Assembly (NCBI GenBank): GCA_002418765.1
Contig: DIET01000017.1
Span: 78,854-128,459, forward strand
Source of the DNA: Peptococcaceae bacterium UBA5767
Lineage (GTDB): Bacteria > Bacillota > TC1 > UBA5767
Length of the DNA stretch: 49,606 nucleotides
Reading direction: 5' to 3'
How positions within the stretch are numbered: position 1 is the first letter of the stretch; the number at the start of each line of letters is the position of its first letter. Under the pieces are notes generated by a model. It had not been told where the DNA came from. It did not search any database and saw nothing but the letters and a program-made list of their open reading frames with translations. The position numbers were made by a program, and so were the translations under genes. Shown in pieces: positions 17,559 to 26,078 of the stretch.

Positions 17559-18332
17559 ATGAGAAAGGCCATTATTGGTGGAACAGGTGTTTATGACCTC
17601 GCAGGGAAGTGCAAGCAAGAGATGGTGCAGACATCCTATGGTGATGTTATGGTTGATATCGTTTCTTATAAAGGTCAGGAGATTGTTTTTTTGGCTCGAC
17701 ATGGAAAAGAACACTCTGTTCCGCCTCATCTGATCAATTATCGTGCCAATATGAAGGCACTTCAGCACTTGGGGGTTACCCATGTTTATGCTACTTGTGC
17801 GGTAGGATCTTGCAACCAAGACTATGCACCTGGTGATGTGGTGGTTATGCGTGATTTTATGGATTTTACAAAATCCAGACCAGTTACCTTTTATGAAGGC
17901 GATGAAGGGGTGCTTCATACGGATATGTCGGAACCATATTGTCATGTATTGGTGGAAAAATTCTATCAAAAAAGTGTGGAACACAACATAAAGATCAAGG
18001 GAAAGGCTGTGTATGTTTGTACCGAAGGACCTAGATTTGAAACCGCAGCAGAGATAGATTTTTATCATCGCAACAAAGGGGATGTTGTTGGTATGACCAA
18101 TGTGCCTGAGGTGGTTTTGGCCAAAGAATTAGGAATGTGTTATGCGGCCATTGGCATTATCACCAATTACTGTACTGGATTTAATAATACGGAAGAAATT
18201 GGTTTGGATGAAATTTATGCTGCTTTGTCCGATAACAAAGAAAAGATAACATCCTGTGCTTTGGAAATTCTAATTGATGAAAAGCTCAATCAAGATGAGT
18301 GCCAGTGCGCTCATGCGGTATTGGGTTTATAA
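17559..18332 (+). CDS. MTA-phosphorylase-family enzyme, probably 6-oxopurine (methylthioinosine) specific
   Basis: A 257-residue trimeric-type purine nucleoside phosphorylase/MTAP family protein. GGTGVY binds phosphate, ARHGKEHSVPPHLINYRAN and TEGPRFETAAEI are family signatures, and GMTNVPEVVLAKEL lines the pocket. The purine loop reads ITNYCTGF with Asn203, where adenine-specific MTAP has Asp (TDYD); Asn is the choice of 6-oxopurine phosphorylases. With mtaD next door, the likely reaction is methylthioinosine (or 5'-deoxyinosine) plus phosphate to hypoxanthine plus the 1-phosphate used by MtnA. The substrate is inferred, not proven. No strong terminator is seen before the tRNA promoter. Confidence 0.88.
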   Translation: MRKAIIGGTGVYDLAGKCKQEMVQTSYGDVMVDIVSYKGQEIVFLARHGKEHSVPPHLINYRANMKALQHLGVTHVYATCAVGSCNQDYAPGDVVVMRDFMDFTKSRPVTFYEGDEGVLHTDMSEPYCHVLVEKFYQKSVEHNIKIKGKAVYVCTEGPRFETAAEIDFYHRNKGDVVGMTNVPEVVLAKELGMCYAAIGIITNYCTGFNNTEEIGLDEIYAALSDNKEKITSCALEILIDEKLNQDECQCAHAVLGL

Positions 18333-18384
18333 AGTTTTTGTAAACCTCATTACGTGAGCAGGCTGCAAAAAAGCAAAAAGACTC

Positions 18385-18412
18385 TTTCAATATCCCTTCG
18401 AATGTGTATAAT
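18385..18412 (+). promoter_or_regulatory. promoter of tRNA-Leu(GAG)
   Basis: TTTCAA (18385-18390), 16-base spacer, TATAAT (18407-18412). The tRNA starts 26 bases after the -10 box. Confidence 0.6.
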
Positions 18413-18438
18413 ATTAAATAGGTTTTAAACTAATTGAC

Positions 18439-18525
18439 GCAGGGGTGCTGGAATTGGCAGACAGGCTAGATTGAGGGTCTAGTGTCCGAAAGGTCGTGTG
18501 GGTTCAAGTCCCATTCCCTGCACCA
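18439..18525 (+). tRNA. tRNA-Leu (anticodon GAG), CCA encoded
   Basis: An 87-base class II tRNA. Acceptor GCAGGGG (18439-18445) pairs with TCCCTGC (18515-18521), followed by discriminator A and encoded CCA. The D-loop has TTGGCAGAC. Anticodon stem CTAGA/TCTAG encloses loop TTGAGGG, with anticodon GAG at 18473-18475. The long variable arm GTGTCCGAAAGGTCGTG is Leu-type, and the T-loop is GTTCAAGTC. It sits inside the salvage gene cluster. Confidence 0.97.
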
Positions 18526-18529
18526 AGTG

Positions 18530-18565
18530 ATCATGTCTTTTGCTTGCGAAAGACATGATTTTTTT
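18530..18565 (+). terminator. intrinsic terminator after tRNA-Leu, abutting the next gene
   Basis: ATCATGTCTTT (18530-18540) pairs perfectly with AAAGACATGAT (18549-18559) and runs into seven T ending at 18565. The next gene's ribosome site begins only a few bases later. Confidence 0.92.
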
Positions 18566-18582
18566 ATGGAAGGAGAACTGCA

Positions 18583-19641
18583 ATGGAAAGAGCAGATCGA
18601 GGACTGGCATTTATGTTGCAATACGAGAATATTGCTTGGTATGAAAATGGTGAAGTCCATATTTTGGATCGAAGAGTCTATCCAGTACGGATAGAATATG
18701 TTTGTTGCAAAACTTATGAGGAAGTAACACAGGCCATTTCTGATATGGTGACTCAGAGTGGGGGACCATTTACTGCTGCAGCCATGGGAATGGCCTTGGC
18801 TGCCTATCAATGCAAGGGCTGGACCCAAGCCAGACAAATTACTTTTTTAACTCAGGCTGCATTGGTTATTGCTCATGCCAGACCAACTACTGTGGAAAGA
18901 ATGAAACTGGTAGTGGATGGTTGTCTTGCTGTTGCCAAAGAAGCGCTGGAGCAAGGTAAAAGTGACGTATCAAGGGATATTTTTCTCTATACAATAGCAT
19001 ACAACAATCGTCGCTATCTTCGAATGAAAAAGGTTGCCCATTATCTCGTTGATATGTTCCCGAAAAAAGGGAAAATTATGACCCAGTGTTTTGGTGAAAC
19101 CATTGTGGGCTTTATGCTTCTTGAAGCCAAGGCAAGGAAATATGAGTTGCAGGTATTTTCTCCAGAAACCAGACCATATTTTCAGGGAGCTAGGCTGACG
19201 GCCAGCGTAGTACATGACTCTGGATTTGAGGCTACAGTGATTACGGACAATATGGTTGCCTATGTGATGCAACACGAGAAGATGGATGTGTTTACGTCGG
19301 CAGCCGATGCCATTTGTATGGATGGACATGTAGTGAATAAAATTGGAACGTATCAGATTGCTATTTTGGCAAAGCAGTTTGGTGTACCTTACTTTGTAAC
19401 TGGTATCCCTGATTTGGCACATCAAAGCGTCGAGTCTGTACATATTGAAATTCGTGATCCCGATTACGTGCTCCAGGCGATGGGTGTACGCACTGCGATG
19501 GAAGGGGTGAAAGGTTATTATCCTGCCTTTGATATCACCCCCCCTACATTGGTCTCAGGAGTGGTGACGGATATAGGTATTTTTAGTCCATATGATCTCA
19601 ATCGCTATGAGTTGGCTGGCAATCTAAGCGAATTTGCATAA
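18583..19641 (+). CDS. divergent MtnA-like sugar-1-phosphate isomerase (eIF2B/MtnA family)
   Basis: A 352-residue paralogue of the MtnA at 9825. The catalytic pair is kept: Cys169 in MTQCFGETIVGF and Asp242 in SAADAICMDGHVVNKIGT. SPETRPYFQGARLTASVV is the counterpart of ADETRPRLQGGRLTAWEL, and FDITPP occurs near the C-terminus. The RGAPAIG loop of MtnA is replaced by QSGGPFTAAAMG, suggesting a changed substrate. Candidates are 5-deoxyribose-1-phosphate or ribose-1,5-bisphosphate isomerisation, or a non-identical partner of MtnA. AAGGAG precedes the start. There is no room for a promoter between the tRNA terminator and the start, so expression would need read-through. Confidence 0.8.
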   Translation: MERADRGLAFMLQYENIAWYENGEVHILDRRVYPVRIEYVCCKTYEEVTQAISDMVTQSGGPFTAAAMGMALAAYQCKGWTQARQITFLTQAALVIAHARPTTVERMKLVVDGCLAVAKEALEQGKSDVSRDIFLYTIAYNNRRYLRMKKVAHYLVDMFPKKGKIMTQCFGETIVGFMLLEAKARKYELQVFSPETRPYFQGARLTASVVHDSGFEATVITDNMVAYVMQHEKMDVFTSAADAICMDGHVVNKIGTYQIAILAKQFGVPYFVTGIPDLAHQSVESVHIEIRDPDYVLQAMGVRTAMEGVKGYYPAFDITPPTLVSGVVTDIGIFSPYDLNRYELAGNLSEFA

Positions 19642-19700
19642 AATAAGATTTATAATATTGCGGAACTTTTATAAATGCTTAAGGCTTTTCTGGCGAACGA

Positions 19701-19729
19701 TTGCGTCGCTTCAAGGAAATGGATATAAT
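19701..19729 (+). promoter_or_regulatory. promoter of the NRPS gene
   Basis: TTGCGT (19701-19706), 17-base spacer, TATAAT (19724-19729); a second TATAAT-like box follows at 19736-19741. The transcript leader would be about 45 bases and ends in AAAGGAG (19768-19774). Confidence 0.65.
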
Positions 19730-19782
19730 GAAAAATATAATGATTTGATTCGGACTAATCTGAAACCAAAGGAGCGACAACT

Positions 19783-22700
19783 TTGAAGGAGACAATTTTC
19801 TATCCATTAACGAACCCTCAGAAAAGTGTGTGGTATACAGAAAAGTTAAATCCCAATACCAGTATTGGCAGCATTTGTGCTACGCTCAAAATCAATAGAC
19901 CATTGGACCATCACCGTATGGAAGAAGCTGTGAATATTTTGTTAAGACGGAATGCTTCGTTTCGATTACGGGTGGAAGAAGTCGGAGGAGAACCCAGACA
20001 GTTTTTTTTAGATGATATAAGTCAATATGATCTGGATTATCTGGATTTTTCTTCTGAGGGGACAGAACGTCTTTTTGCCTGGGACCAAGAGCAGTCTCGG
20101 ATCGTGATTCCTGTTCATAATCAAGCTTTGTATTACTTTGCGCTCATCAAAGTGGATAAAAATAGTTGTGCTTTTTTTGCTCGGGTTCATCACATTATTT
20201 CTGATGCCTGGTCTTTGGTGCAGATTGCCAATGAGGTTTTGGAGTACTATGTAGCACTAGAGCAGAATCTTCCAGTACCCCTAGAAAGCAATCCTTCTTA
20301 TCTCGAGTATATTCTGAAAGAGGAAGCATACAAAAAATCTAAAAAATATGTGGCTGATCAAATGTTTTGGCAAGAAAAGTTTTCCATTATGCCTGAGCTT
20401 ACGACATTGAAAAGCCGGGTGTCACAAGGCAATGAACTGCGATCTGTTCGGAGTTCATTTGTATTGCCAGAGAGACTGTCTCAGCAGATTCGTGAATTTT
20501 GCAGTACTGAAAAAATTTCCATCTTTGCCTTGTTCTACGCTGCATTATGCATTTACATTAATCGTATAAAAGGGAAAGAGGATATTACGATTGGAGTTCC
20601 TGTGCTAAACCGCACGAACCCCAGGGAAAAACGCACTATGGGCATGTTTATTAGTACTGTACCATTGAGCATTACAATTAACGATGAGATGAACTTTTTG
20701 GATTTTTTGTCTGAAGTAAAACGAGTATGGATGCCCGTTTTAAAACACCAGGCATACCCTTATGAAAGCATCCTTAGAGATGTACGGGATAAGCACAAGG
20801 ACGTGGAAAAACTCTATGATATTGCCATATCATATCAAAATGCCAAAATGATCAAGGTTCACCACGATTTTACGCATGAAGCACGTTGGCATGCCAATGG
20901 CTATCAGATGGAATCGCTGTACATACATATCAATGACAGAGAAGATGATGGGCAAATCATCCTGAACTATGATTTTATTGAAGAACTTTTTTATCAAAAG
21001 GAAATCGAATTTATCCATGATCATATCATGAGATTATTGTGGCATGCTCTGGATAATCCCAAACGAGCATTGTATAAAATTCATATGCTTTCTGAAACAG
21101 AAGCTAGAAAAGTTATTCAGGAGTTCAATGATAGTGAAATCAATTATCCGCATAACGGGACGATTCATGGCATCTTTGAGCAGTGTGTTGAAAAGTATCC
21201 ACAGGCAACTGCCTTGGTATACCAGGATAGAAGTATCACCTATGAAGAACTGAACATCATGGCCAATAGAATCGCGCACGCATTGCTACAAAAAGGTGTG
21301 CAACGTGAGGATATTGTTGTCTTGCTTTTTGATAGAACACCGGATATGATTGCTGGTATTCTTGGTGTGTTAAAGGCAGGCGGTGCCTATTTGCCGGTTG
21401 ATCCAGATTATCCATCGGAAAGAATGCAGACAATTTTAACGGATAGCCAGGCTGGCTTTTTGCTGACCAATCAAAAGTACAGTTTGCCTGATCTTTGTAT
21501 TCTTTCGCTCGCAGAGGATGATTTACATTCGTATTCTCAAGAAAATCCTTCGTTGGATATTGACGCCCATCAGTTGGCCTATATCATTTATACATCTGGC
21601 TCCACAGGTGTGCCCAAAGGTGTCATGATTGAGCACCGCCATGTTTTGGCCTTGGTGCTCAATCCTAAACTTGAAATGAAATTTGGACAAGAGGATGTGT
21701 GGATTGGGTTCCATTCGTATTGTTTTGATGTGTCTGTCTGGGAAATGTTTGCTTCCTTGTTACATGGTAGTCGGTTGGTTGTAGCAGACAAAGAAACCAT
21801 ACGAGATCCAGAGCTGTTTTTGGATGAGTTGATCAAAAATCGTGTTACGGTTTTATGCCAGATACCTATTTCATTTTATAATCTGATGAGAATCGAAGAG
21901 CGTAGCGAAGCCAGAGAATTGTCTTTGCGTTATGTGATTTTCGCAGGAGAATCATTGAAAGCATTTATGCTTAAGTCTTTTCATCAACGATATCCTGATG
22001 TGGCATTGATCAATATGTACGGGGTGACAGAGGCCACTGTCTATCAGACTTACAAGAGAATAGATACCCAGGATTTGCTGAGTAGCAATGATAATATTGG
22101 GAAACCATTGCCTGGTGATATCATTTTTATTCTGGATAAAAATATGCAGCCTTCACCTATTGGAACGATGGGAGAGATGTTTATTGGGGGTGCGGGGGTT
22201 GCACGAGGCTATTTGAATCGTCAAGAATTGACTAGTGAAAAGTTTGTCAAAAGTCCTTTGGCGCCGGATACATATTTGTATCGAAGCGGAGATTATGCCA
22301 GATGGTTCCCTGAAGGAGAAATTGAATATTTGGGGCGCATTGACCATCAGGTTAAGATTAGAGGGCACAGGATTGAGTTGGGTGAGATAGAGAAGAAAAT
22401 TCTATCGTATCCGGGCATTGCCAAAGCGGTTGTCATTGCCAAAGAAGATGAACTCAACAAAAAGAGCCTTTGTGCTTATTTTGTGGCCAATGAAGGGGTG
22501 AGGGTTCCAGAACTGAAGGATCATTTGGTTATGGAATTGCCTTCTTATATGATCCCATCCTATTTTATGCTTATGGAAAAATTGCCGCTTACATCCACTG
22601 GGAAGGTAGATGTGCAAGCATTGCCAGAGCCTGAGGCGCAGCTGATGAAACAATATGTGGCGCCAGAGACTTCCAATCAGAGAATTATTGCGGAAATTTG

Positions 22701-24123
22701 GCAGGAAATCTTGGATGTGGATCGGGTTGGGATGGAAGACAGTTTTTTTGATTTAGGAGGAGACTCGTTAAGCGCCGTTCAGTTTGCTTCATACTTATAC
22801 TCATATGGTATGAGAATTGAAATGCAAGATATATATCGGTATCCAACAATCAAGATGCTAAGTAACCGCATTACCGACATGCATGATGTGAATGAGCAGA
22901 GTGAGAAAATGCAATCTGAACAGGATGCCATGATGGAGGGACAGGATTTAAAGCAATCAGCGAGGTCCATTATGGAGAGAATCATTATTCATGATTTGCC
23001 CAAATTGGATGCAGCAGCTTTGACCTATATTCCGGAAGACTTTTTGATGCTTAATCGGAAATCGAAACAAGAAGTGATTCATGAAGTATTTCAAGACGAA
23101 CCTGTGTTGTATCACAGGATTGCCAATGAACACGGATCCATCGGTGTTTTTGCTTTGCCCATTATCAACAGCGATTTGTATTCTGATCGGCCGCGCTTGC
23201 TCGAAAAATCCAAAAATGCAATATTGATGGCAGAACGCCTTGGAGCGAGAGTGGTTTCATTGACCGGGCTCATTCCTTCTGCGACATCGTATGGCCGAGA
23301 TTTGCAAGCAATCATGTCTGGTGAGCGAAGTCAAATTCAAATTACTACGGGACATACTACGACAGTGGCGTCTGTGATTTTGTCACTTCAACGATTACTA
23401 GACGATAGTGGAAGAAATATCATAAATGAACGAGTAGCTGTTTTGGGTTTGGGCTCCATTGGTTCGCTTGCAATCAAATTATTACTTCGTATAGGGCTTA
23501 TGCCAAGAAGCATTGTGCTGTGTGATATCGAGGAGAAAGAACCATACCTGCAACAATTGAAATCACAGCTGATGAATCAATTTGGATACTCTGGATCTAT
23601 TGAGATCTACTGTGCCAATCCAACCAGTTTACCAGGATCATTTTATGCAGCTACGTTGATTATTGGCGCCACCAATGTTCCGGATGTACTTGATGTGGGT
23701 CAATTGGGTCAAGGCACATTGATCATTGATGATTCAGGACCGCACTGCTTTGCCAAGGATAAAGCGATTGCCAGATTAATGGCCAGCAAAGATATTTTAT
23801 TTACAGAGGGTGGGGTTTTGGAATCGCCTGGTTTGATGAGCAAAATGACTTATTTCCCAAAACAAATGACAGCAGCATTCAAAGATAAATATCATCAGAA
23901 TTTCAAAAGTAGCCCCGATATCACGGGTTGTATTCTTTCGGGGCTATTATCTGTCAATCATTCTTTGCTGAAACCAACGCTTGGTGAAGTGGATGTGGAG
24001 GATGCCTATTTGCATTATAGAACATTGATAGAATTGGGATATAAGGGTGCGCATTTACATTGTGATGATTTTACAATCGACCAATCATGGATCGATGATT
24101 TTCGAAATCGCTATCAGGCTTGA
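19783..24123 (+). CDS. single-module NRPS (C-A-T) with AAR-like terminal reductase domain
   Basis: A 1446-residue nonribosomal peptide synthetase. Condensation domain (about 5-440) has HHIISDAWS (His136, His137, Asp141). Adenylation domain (about 460-965) has LKAGGAYLPVDPDYP, YTSGSTGVPKG (603-613), FDVSVWEMF, NMYGVTEAT, YRSGDYARW, GRIDHQVKIRGHRIELGEIE and STGKVD. The carrier domain's phosphopantetheine serine is Ser995 in LGGDSLS. The last ~370 residues resemble cyanobacterial acyl-ACP reductase: TGLIPSATSYGRD, ITTGHTTT (1187-1194), NAD(P)H loop GLGSIGS (1222-1228), EGGVLESPG (1342-1350) and a candidate catalytic Cys1383 in ITGCILSG. A hand-read specificity code is DVWCIAMVYK, with no confident substrate. 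Start TTG 19783 has AAAGGAG 8 bases upstream. The predicted product is an N-acyl or dipeptidyl aldehyde. No phosphopantetheinyl transferase is in the window. Confidence 0.9.
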   Translation: MKETIFYPLTNPQKSVWYTEKLNPNTSIGSICATLKINRPLDHHRMEEAVNILLRRNASFRLRVEEVGGEPRQFFLDDISQYDLDYLDFSSEGTERLFAWDQEQSRIVIPVHNQALYYFALIKVDKNSCAFFARVHHIISDAWSLVQIANEVLEYYVALEQNLPVPLESNPSYLEYILKEEAYKKSKKYVADQMFWQEKFSIMPELTTLKSRVSQGNELRSVRSSFVLPERLSQQIREFCSTEKISIFALFYAALCIYINRIKGKEDITIGVPVLNRTNPREKRTMGMFISTVPLSITINDEMNFLDFLSEVKRVWMPVLKHQAYPYESILRDVRDKHKDVEKLYDIAISYQNAKMIKVHHDFTHEARWHANGYQMESLYIHINDREDDGQIILNYDFIEELFYQKEIEFIHDHIMRLLWHALDNPKRALYKIHMLSETEARKVIQEFNDSEINYPHNGTIHGIFEQCVEKYPQATALVYQDRSITYEELNIMANRIAHALLQKGVQREDIVVLLFDRTPDMIAGILGVLKAGGAYLPVDPDYPSERMQTILTDSQAGFLLTNQKYSLPDLCILSLAEDDLHSYSQENPSLDIDAHQLAYIIYTSGSTGVPKGVMIEHRHVLALVLNPKLEMKFGQEDVWIGFHSYCFDVSVWEMFASLLHGSRLVVADKETIRDPELFLDELIKNRVTVLCQIPISFYNLMRIEERSEARELSLRYVIFAGESLKAFMLKSFHQRYPDVALINMYGVTEATVYQTYKRIDTQDLLSSNDNIGKPLPGDIIFILDKNMQPSPIGTMGEMFIGGAGVARGYLNRQELTSEKFVKSPLAPDTYLYRSGDYARWFPEGEIEYLGRIDHQVKIRGHRIELGEIEKKILSYPGIAKAVVIAKEDELNKKSLCAYFVANEGVRVPELKDHLVMELPSYMIPSYFMLMEKLPLTSTGKVDVQALPEPEAQLMKQYVAPETSNQRIIAEIWQEILDVDRVGMEDSFFDLGGDSLSAVQFASYLYSYGMRIEMQDIYRYPTIKMLSNRITDMHDVNEQSEKMQSEQDAMMEGQDLKQSARSIMERIIIHDLPKLDAAALTYIPEDFLMLNRKSKQEVIHEVFQDEPVLYHRIANEHGSIGVFALPIINSDLYSDRPRLLEKSKNAILMAERLGARVVSLTGLIPSATSYGRDLQAIMSGERSQIQITTGHTTTVASVILSLQRLLDDSGRNIINERVAVLGLGSIGSLAIKLLLRIGLMPRSIVLCDIEEKEPYLQQLKSQLMNQFGYSGSIEIYCANPTSLPGSFYAATLIIGATNVPDVLDVGQLGQGTLIIDDSGPHCFAKDKAIARLMASKDILFTEGGVLESPGLMSKMTYFPKQMTAAFKDKYHQNFKSSPDITGCILSGLLSVNHSLLKPTLGEVDVEDAYLHYRTLIELGYKGAHLHCDDFTIDQSWIDDFRNRYQA

Positions 24124-24158
24124 TGGCGATTTCTCATTATCGTAGGAGGAGGCAATTC

Positions 24159-25997
24159 ATGGTAAGGAGTTTTGATTATACCTTTTATCTTCTTTGTTTG
24201 TCTACATTGCTGACGTTATCATTGTTTGTTTATATCCTGAGAATGAAAAGCAAAAGTCAGATCCACACAACGTTTTTATTGACAGTTTTTTTTATTTTCA
24301 TATGGAGTCTGGGTCATATTTTGGAAGTGAGTACAACAGTTATTCATGGCTACACCAATATGTCGTTTGTATATTTGTATTATTCGGGACTTATTTTTGT
24401 TCCCATTTCTCTTTTGTTTACAGGGCTCGTTTTTGTTAAGACACAATTGAGTATTACTTGGTACTATATATGGCTTCTTGTTTTTCCGGTGATTGATTTT
24501 CTTCTCTTGATTACCAATGAATACCATGGCTTGTATTTTGTTAAGTATTCGATTTTTGGTAATGAAGCCCAGTATGGTGAGTTTTTTATTGTTCACACCA
24601 TTGTCCAGTATATTTATATTGTGACTGCTTTGTACTATTTTATTCGTTTTTCTATTAAAAATTCTGGATTTTTCTCCAAACAATCCCTATTGATCATTTT
24701 GGGCGTATTATTTCCCTTTGTTATCAATATTCTCATGACAGCCAATTTGATATCTGGTCCGATGTATTTTACGCCAATTTCCTTTACCATTACAATCTTT
24801 TTGTTCTCCTTTGCCATTTTACGGTTGGATTTTTTAAATATAACCCCCATTGCTTTACAACGAATTGTGGATTTGATATCTGACAGTTTTGTTATTATCA
24901 ACCGAAAATATGAAGTTATCGACTACAATCAAACATTTATCAATACCTTTGAGGAAGTTTATAAGGTGAACAGAAAAGACAATTTATTGGATATTCTGGA
25001 TAACACCAAAATGGTAGGAATCAGTTCAGAGAATCTTTTTAGTATCAATAAGGAAGCAGTGGAAACGCGTAAAACCATTAGCGTAGAGAGAAATTTTGTT
25101 GTAAAAACTGAAAAGGGTGAGGTCTTTAATAAATATTTTGTGTTGGAGATAACCCCGATTTTCAACCGAGATGTTTGTTTGGGAACAATCATTTTGTTTA
25201 AAGATATTACCCAGAATAAAAAAGACTTAGAGACAATCAAAGCCAATCAAGCCATTATCATGGAGCAGGAAAGGATGGCTTCGCTTGGTCATTTGATTGG
25301 AGGTATCGCTCATAATTTGAAAACCCCAATCATGTCTATTTCTGGTGGTATTGAAGGGCTGAAGGAATTGATTGCCGAATATGAATCTTCTATCGGAGAT
25401 GCAGAAGTCAGTGAAGAAGATCATCGAGAAATTGCCAGGGATATGGATGATTGGTTAGAGAAGATGAAGCCTCATTGTACTTACATGTCCGATATTATTT
25501 CAACGGTAAAAGGGCAGGCGACACAATTTAATTCTTCTAAAACTTTGTCTTTTCGAGTGGATGAATTGTTAAAGAGAGTGGATCTTCTCATGAAACATGA
25601 ATTGAAAAGATATCATTGTGCCCTACATGTTGAAAGTTCTATTGATAAAGGAATCAAATTGGTAGGTGAAGTCAGTGCATTGGTTCAGATTTTTGATAAT
25701 ATTATCATCAATTCCATACATGCTTATGATGGCAAGAATGGTAGAATTGATTTGAGTATTCAAGAAGATGAACGTGGCGTCATTTTTGCCATCAGAGATT
25801 ATGGAAAAGGCATGAATCCAAAAGTGCAATCCAAATTGTTCAAGAATATGATTACCACAAAAGGCAAGGAAGGCACTGGATTAGGGCTGTATATGTCCTA
25901 TGCTACGGTGAAAGGGCATTTTGGTGGAGATCTATGGTTTGAATCAGCAGAAGGTGAAGGGACTACTTTTTATGTATTAATCCCGAGATTTGCTTGA
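24159..25997 (+). CDS. 7TM-PAS sensor histidine kinase
   Basis: A 612-residue kinase. Seven hydrophobic helices fill residues about 5-230, resembling the 7TM histidine-kinase N-terminal region. A PAS domain (about 240-355) follows, then a dimerisation helix with phospho-acceptor His385 in GGIAHNLKTPI and an ATPase domain with IIINSIHAY (N box), DYGKGM (G1) and GTGLGLYMS (G2). ATG 24159 is chosen because TAGGAGGAGG lies 6 bases upstream; the in-frame ATG at 24123 overlaps the NRPS stop but lacks a site. The 35-base gap to the NRPS implies one transcript. The 7TM part may bind a membrane-permeant ligand, conceivably the NRPS product. Confidence 0.9.
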   Translation: MVRSFDYTFYLLCLSTLLTLSLFVYILRMKSKSQIHTTFLLTVFFIFIWSLGHILEVSTTVIHGYTNMSFVYLYYSGLIFVPISLLFTGLVFVKTQLSITWYYIWLLVFPVIDFLLLITNEYHGLYFVKYSIFGNEAQYGEFFIVHTIVQYIYIVTALYYFIRFSIKNSGFFSKQSLLIILGVLFPFVINILMTANLISGPMYFTPISFTITIFLFSFAILRLDFLNITPIALQRIVDLISDSFVIINRKYEVIDYNQTFINTFEEVYKVNRKDNLLDILDNTKMVGISSENLFSINKEAVETRKTISVERNFVVKTEKGEVFNKYFVLEITPIFNRDVCLGTIILFKDITQNKKDLETIKANQAIIMEQERMASLGHLIGGIAHNLKTPIMSISGGIEGLKELIAEYESSIGDAEVSEEDHREIARDMDDWLEKMKPHCTYMSDIISTVKGQATQFNSSKTLSFRVDELLKRVDLLMKHELKRYHCALHVESSIDKGIKLVGEVSALVQIFDNIIINSIHAYDGKNGRIDLSIQEDERGVIFAIRDYGKGMNPKVQSKLFKNMITTKGKEGTGLGLYMSYATVKGHFGGDLWFESAEGEGTTFYVLIPRFA

Positions 25998-26008
25998 TAT
26001 ATACTTCC

Positions 26009-26037
26009 TATACAATGAAAATGGCATGAAGTATAAT
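26009..26037 (+). promoter_or_regulatory. candidate promoter of the HD-GYP regulator gene
   Basis: TATACA (26009-26014), 17-base spacer, TATAAT (26032-26037), in the 81-base gap between kinase and regulator. The regulator may be made both from the NRPS transcript and independently. Confidence 0.45.
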
Positions 26038-26078
26038 AAATATGAGATTATGAAAATAATATAGAAAGGAATCCGCTG

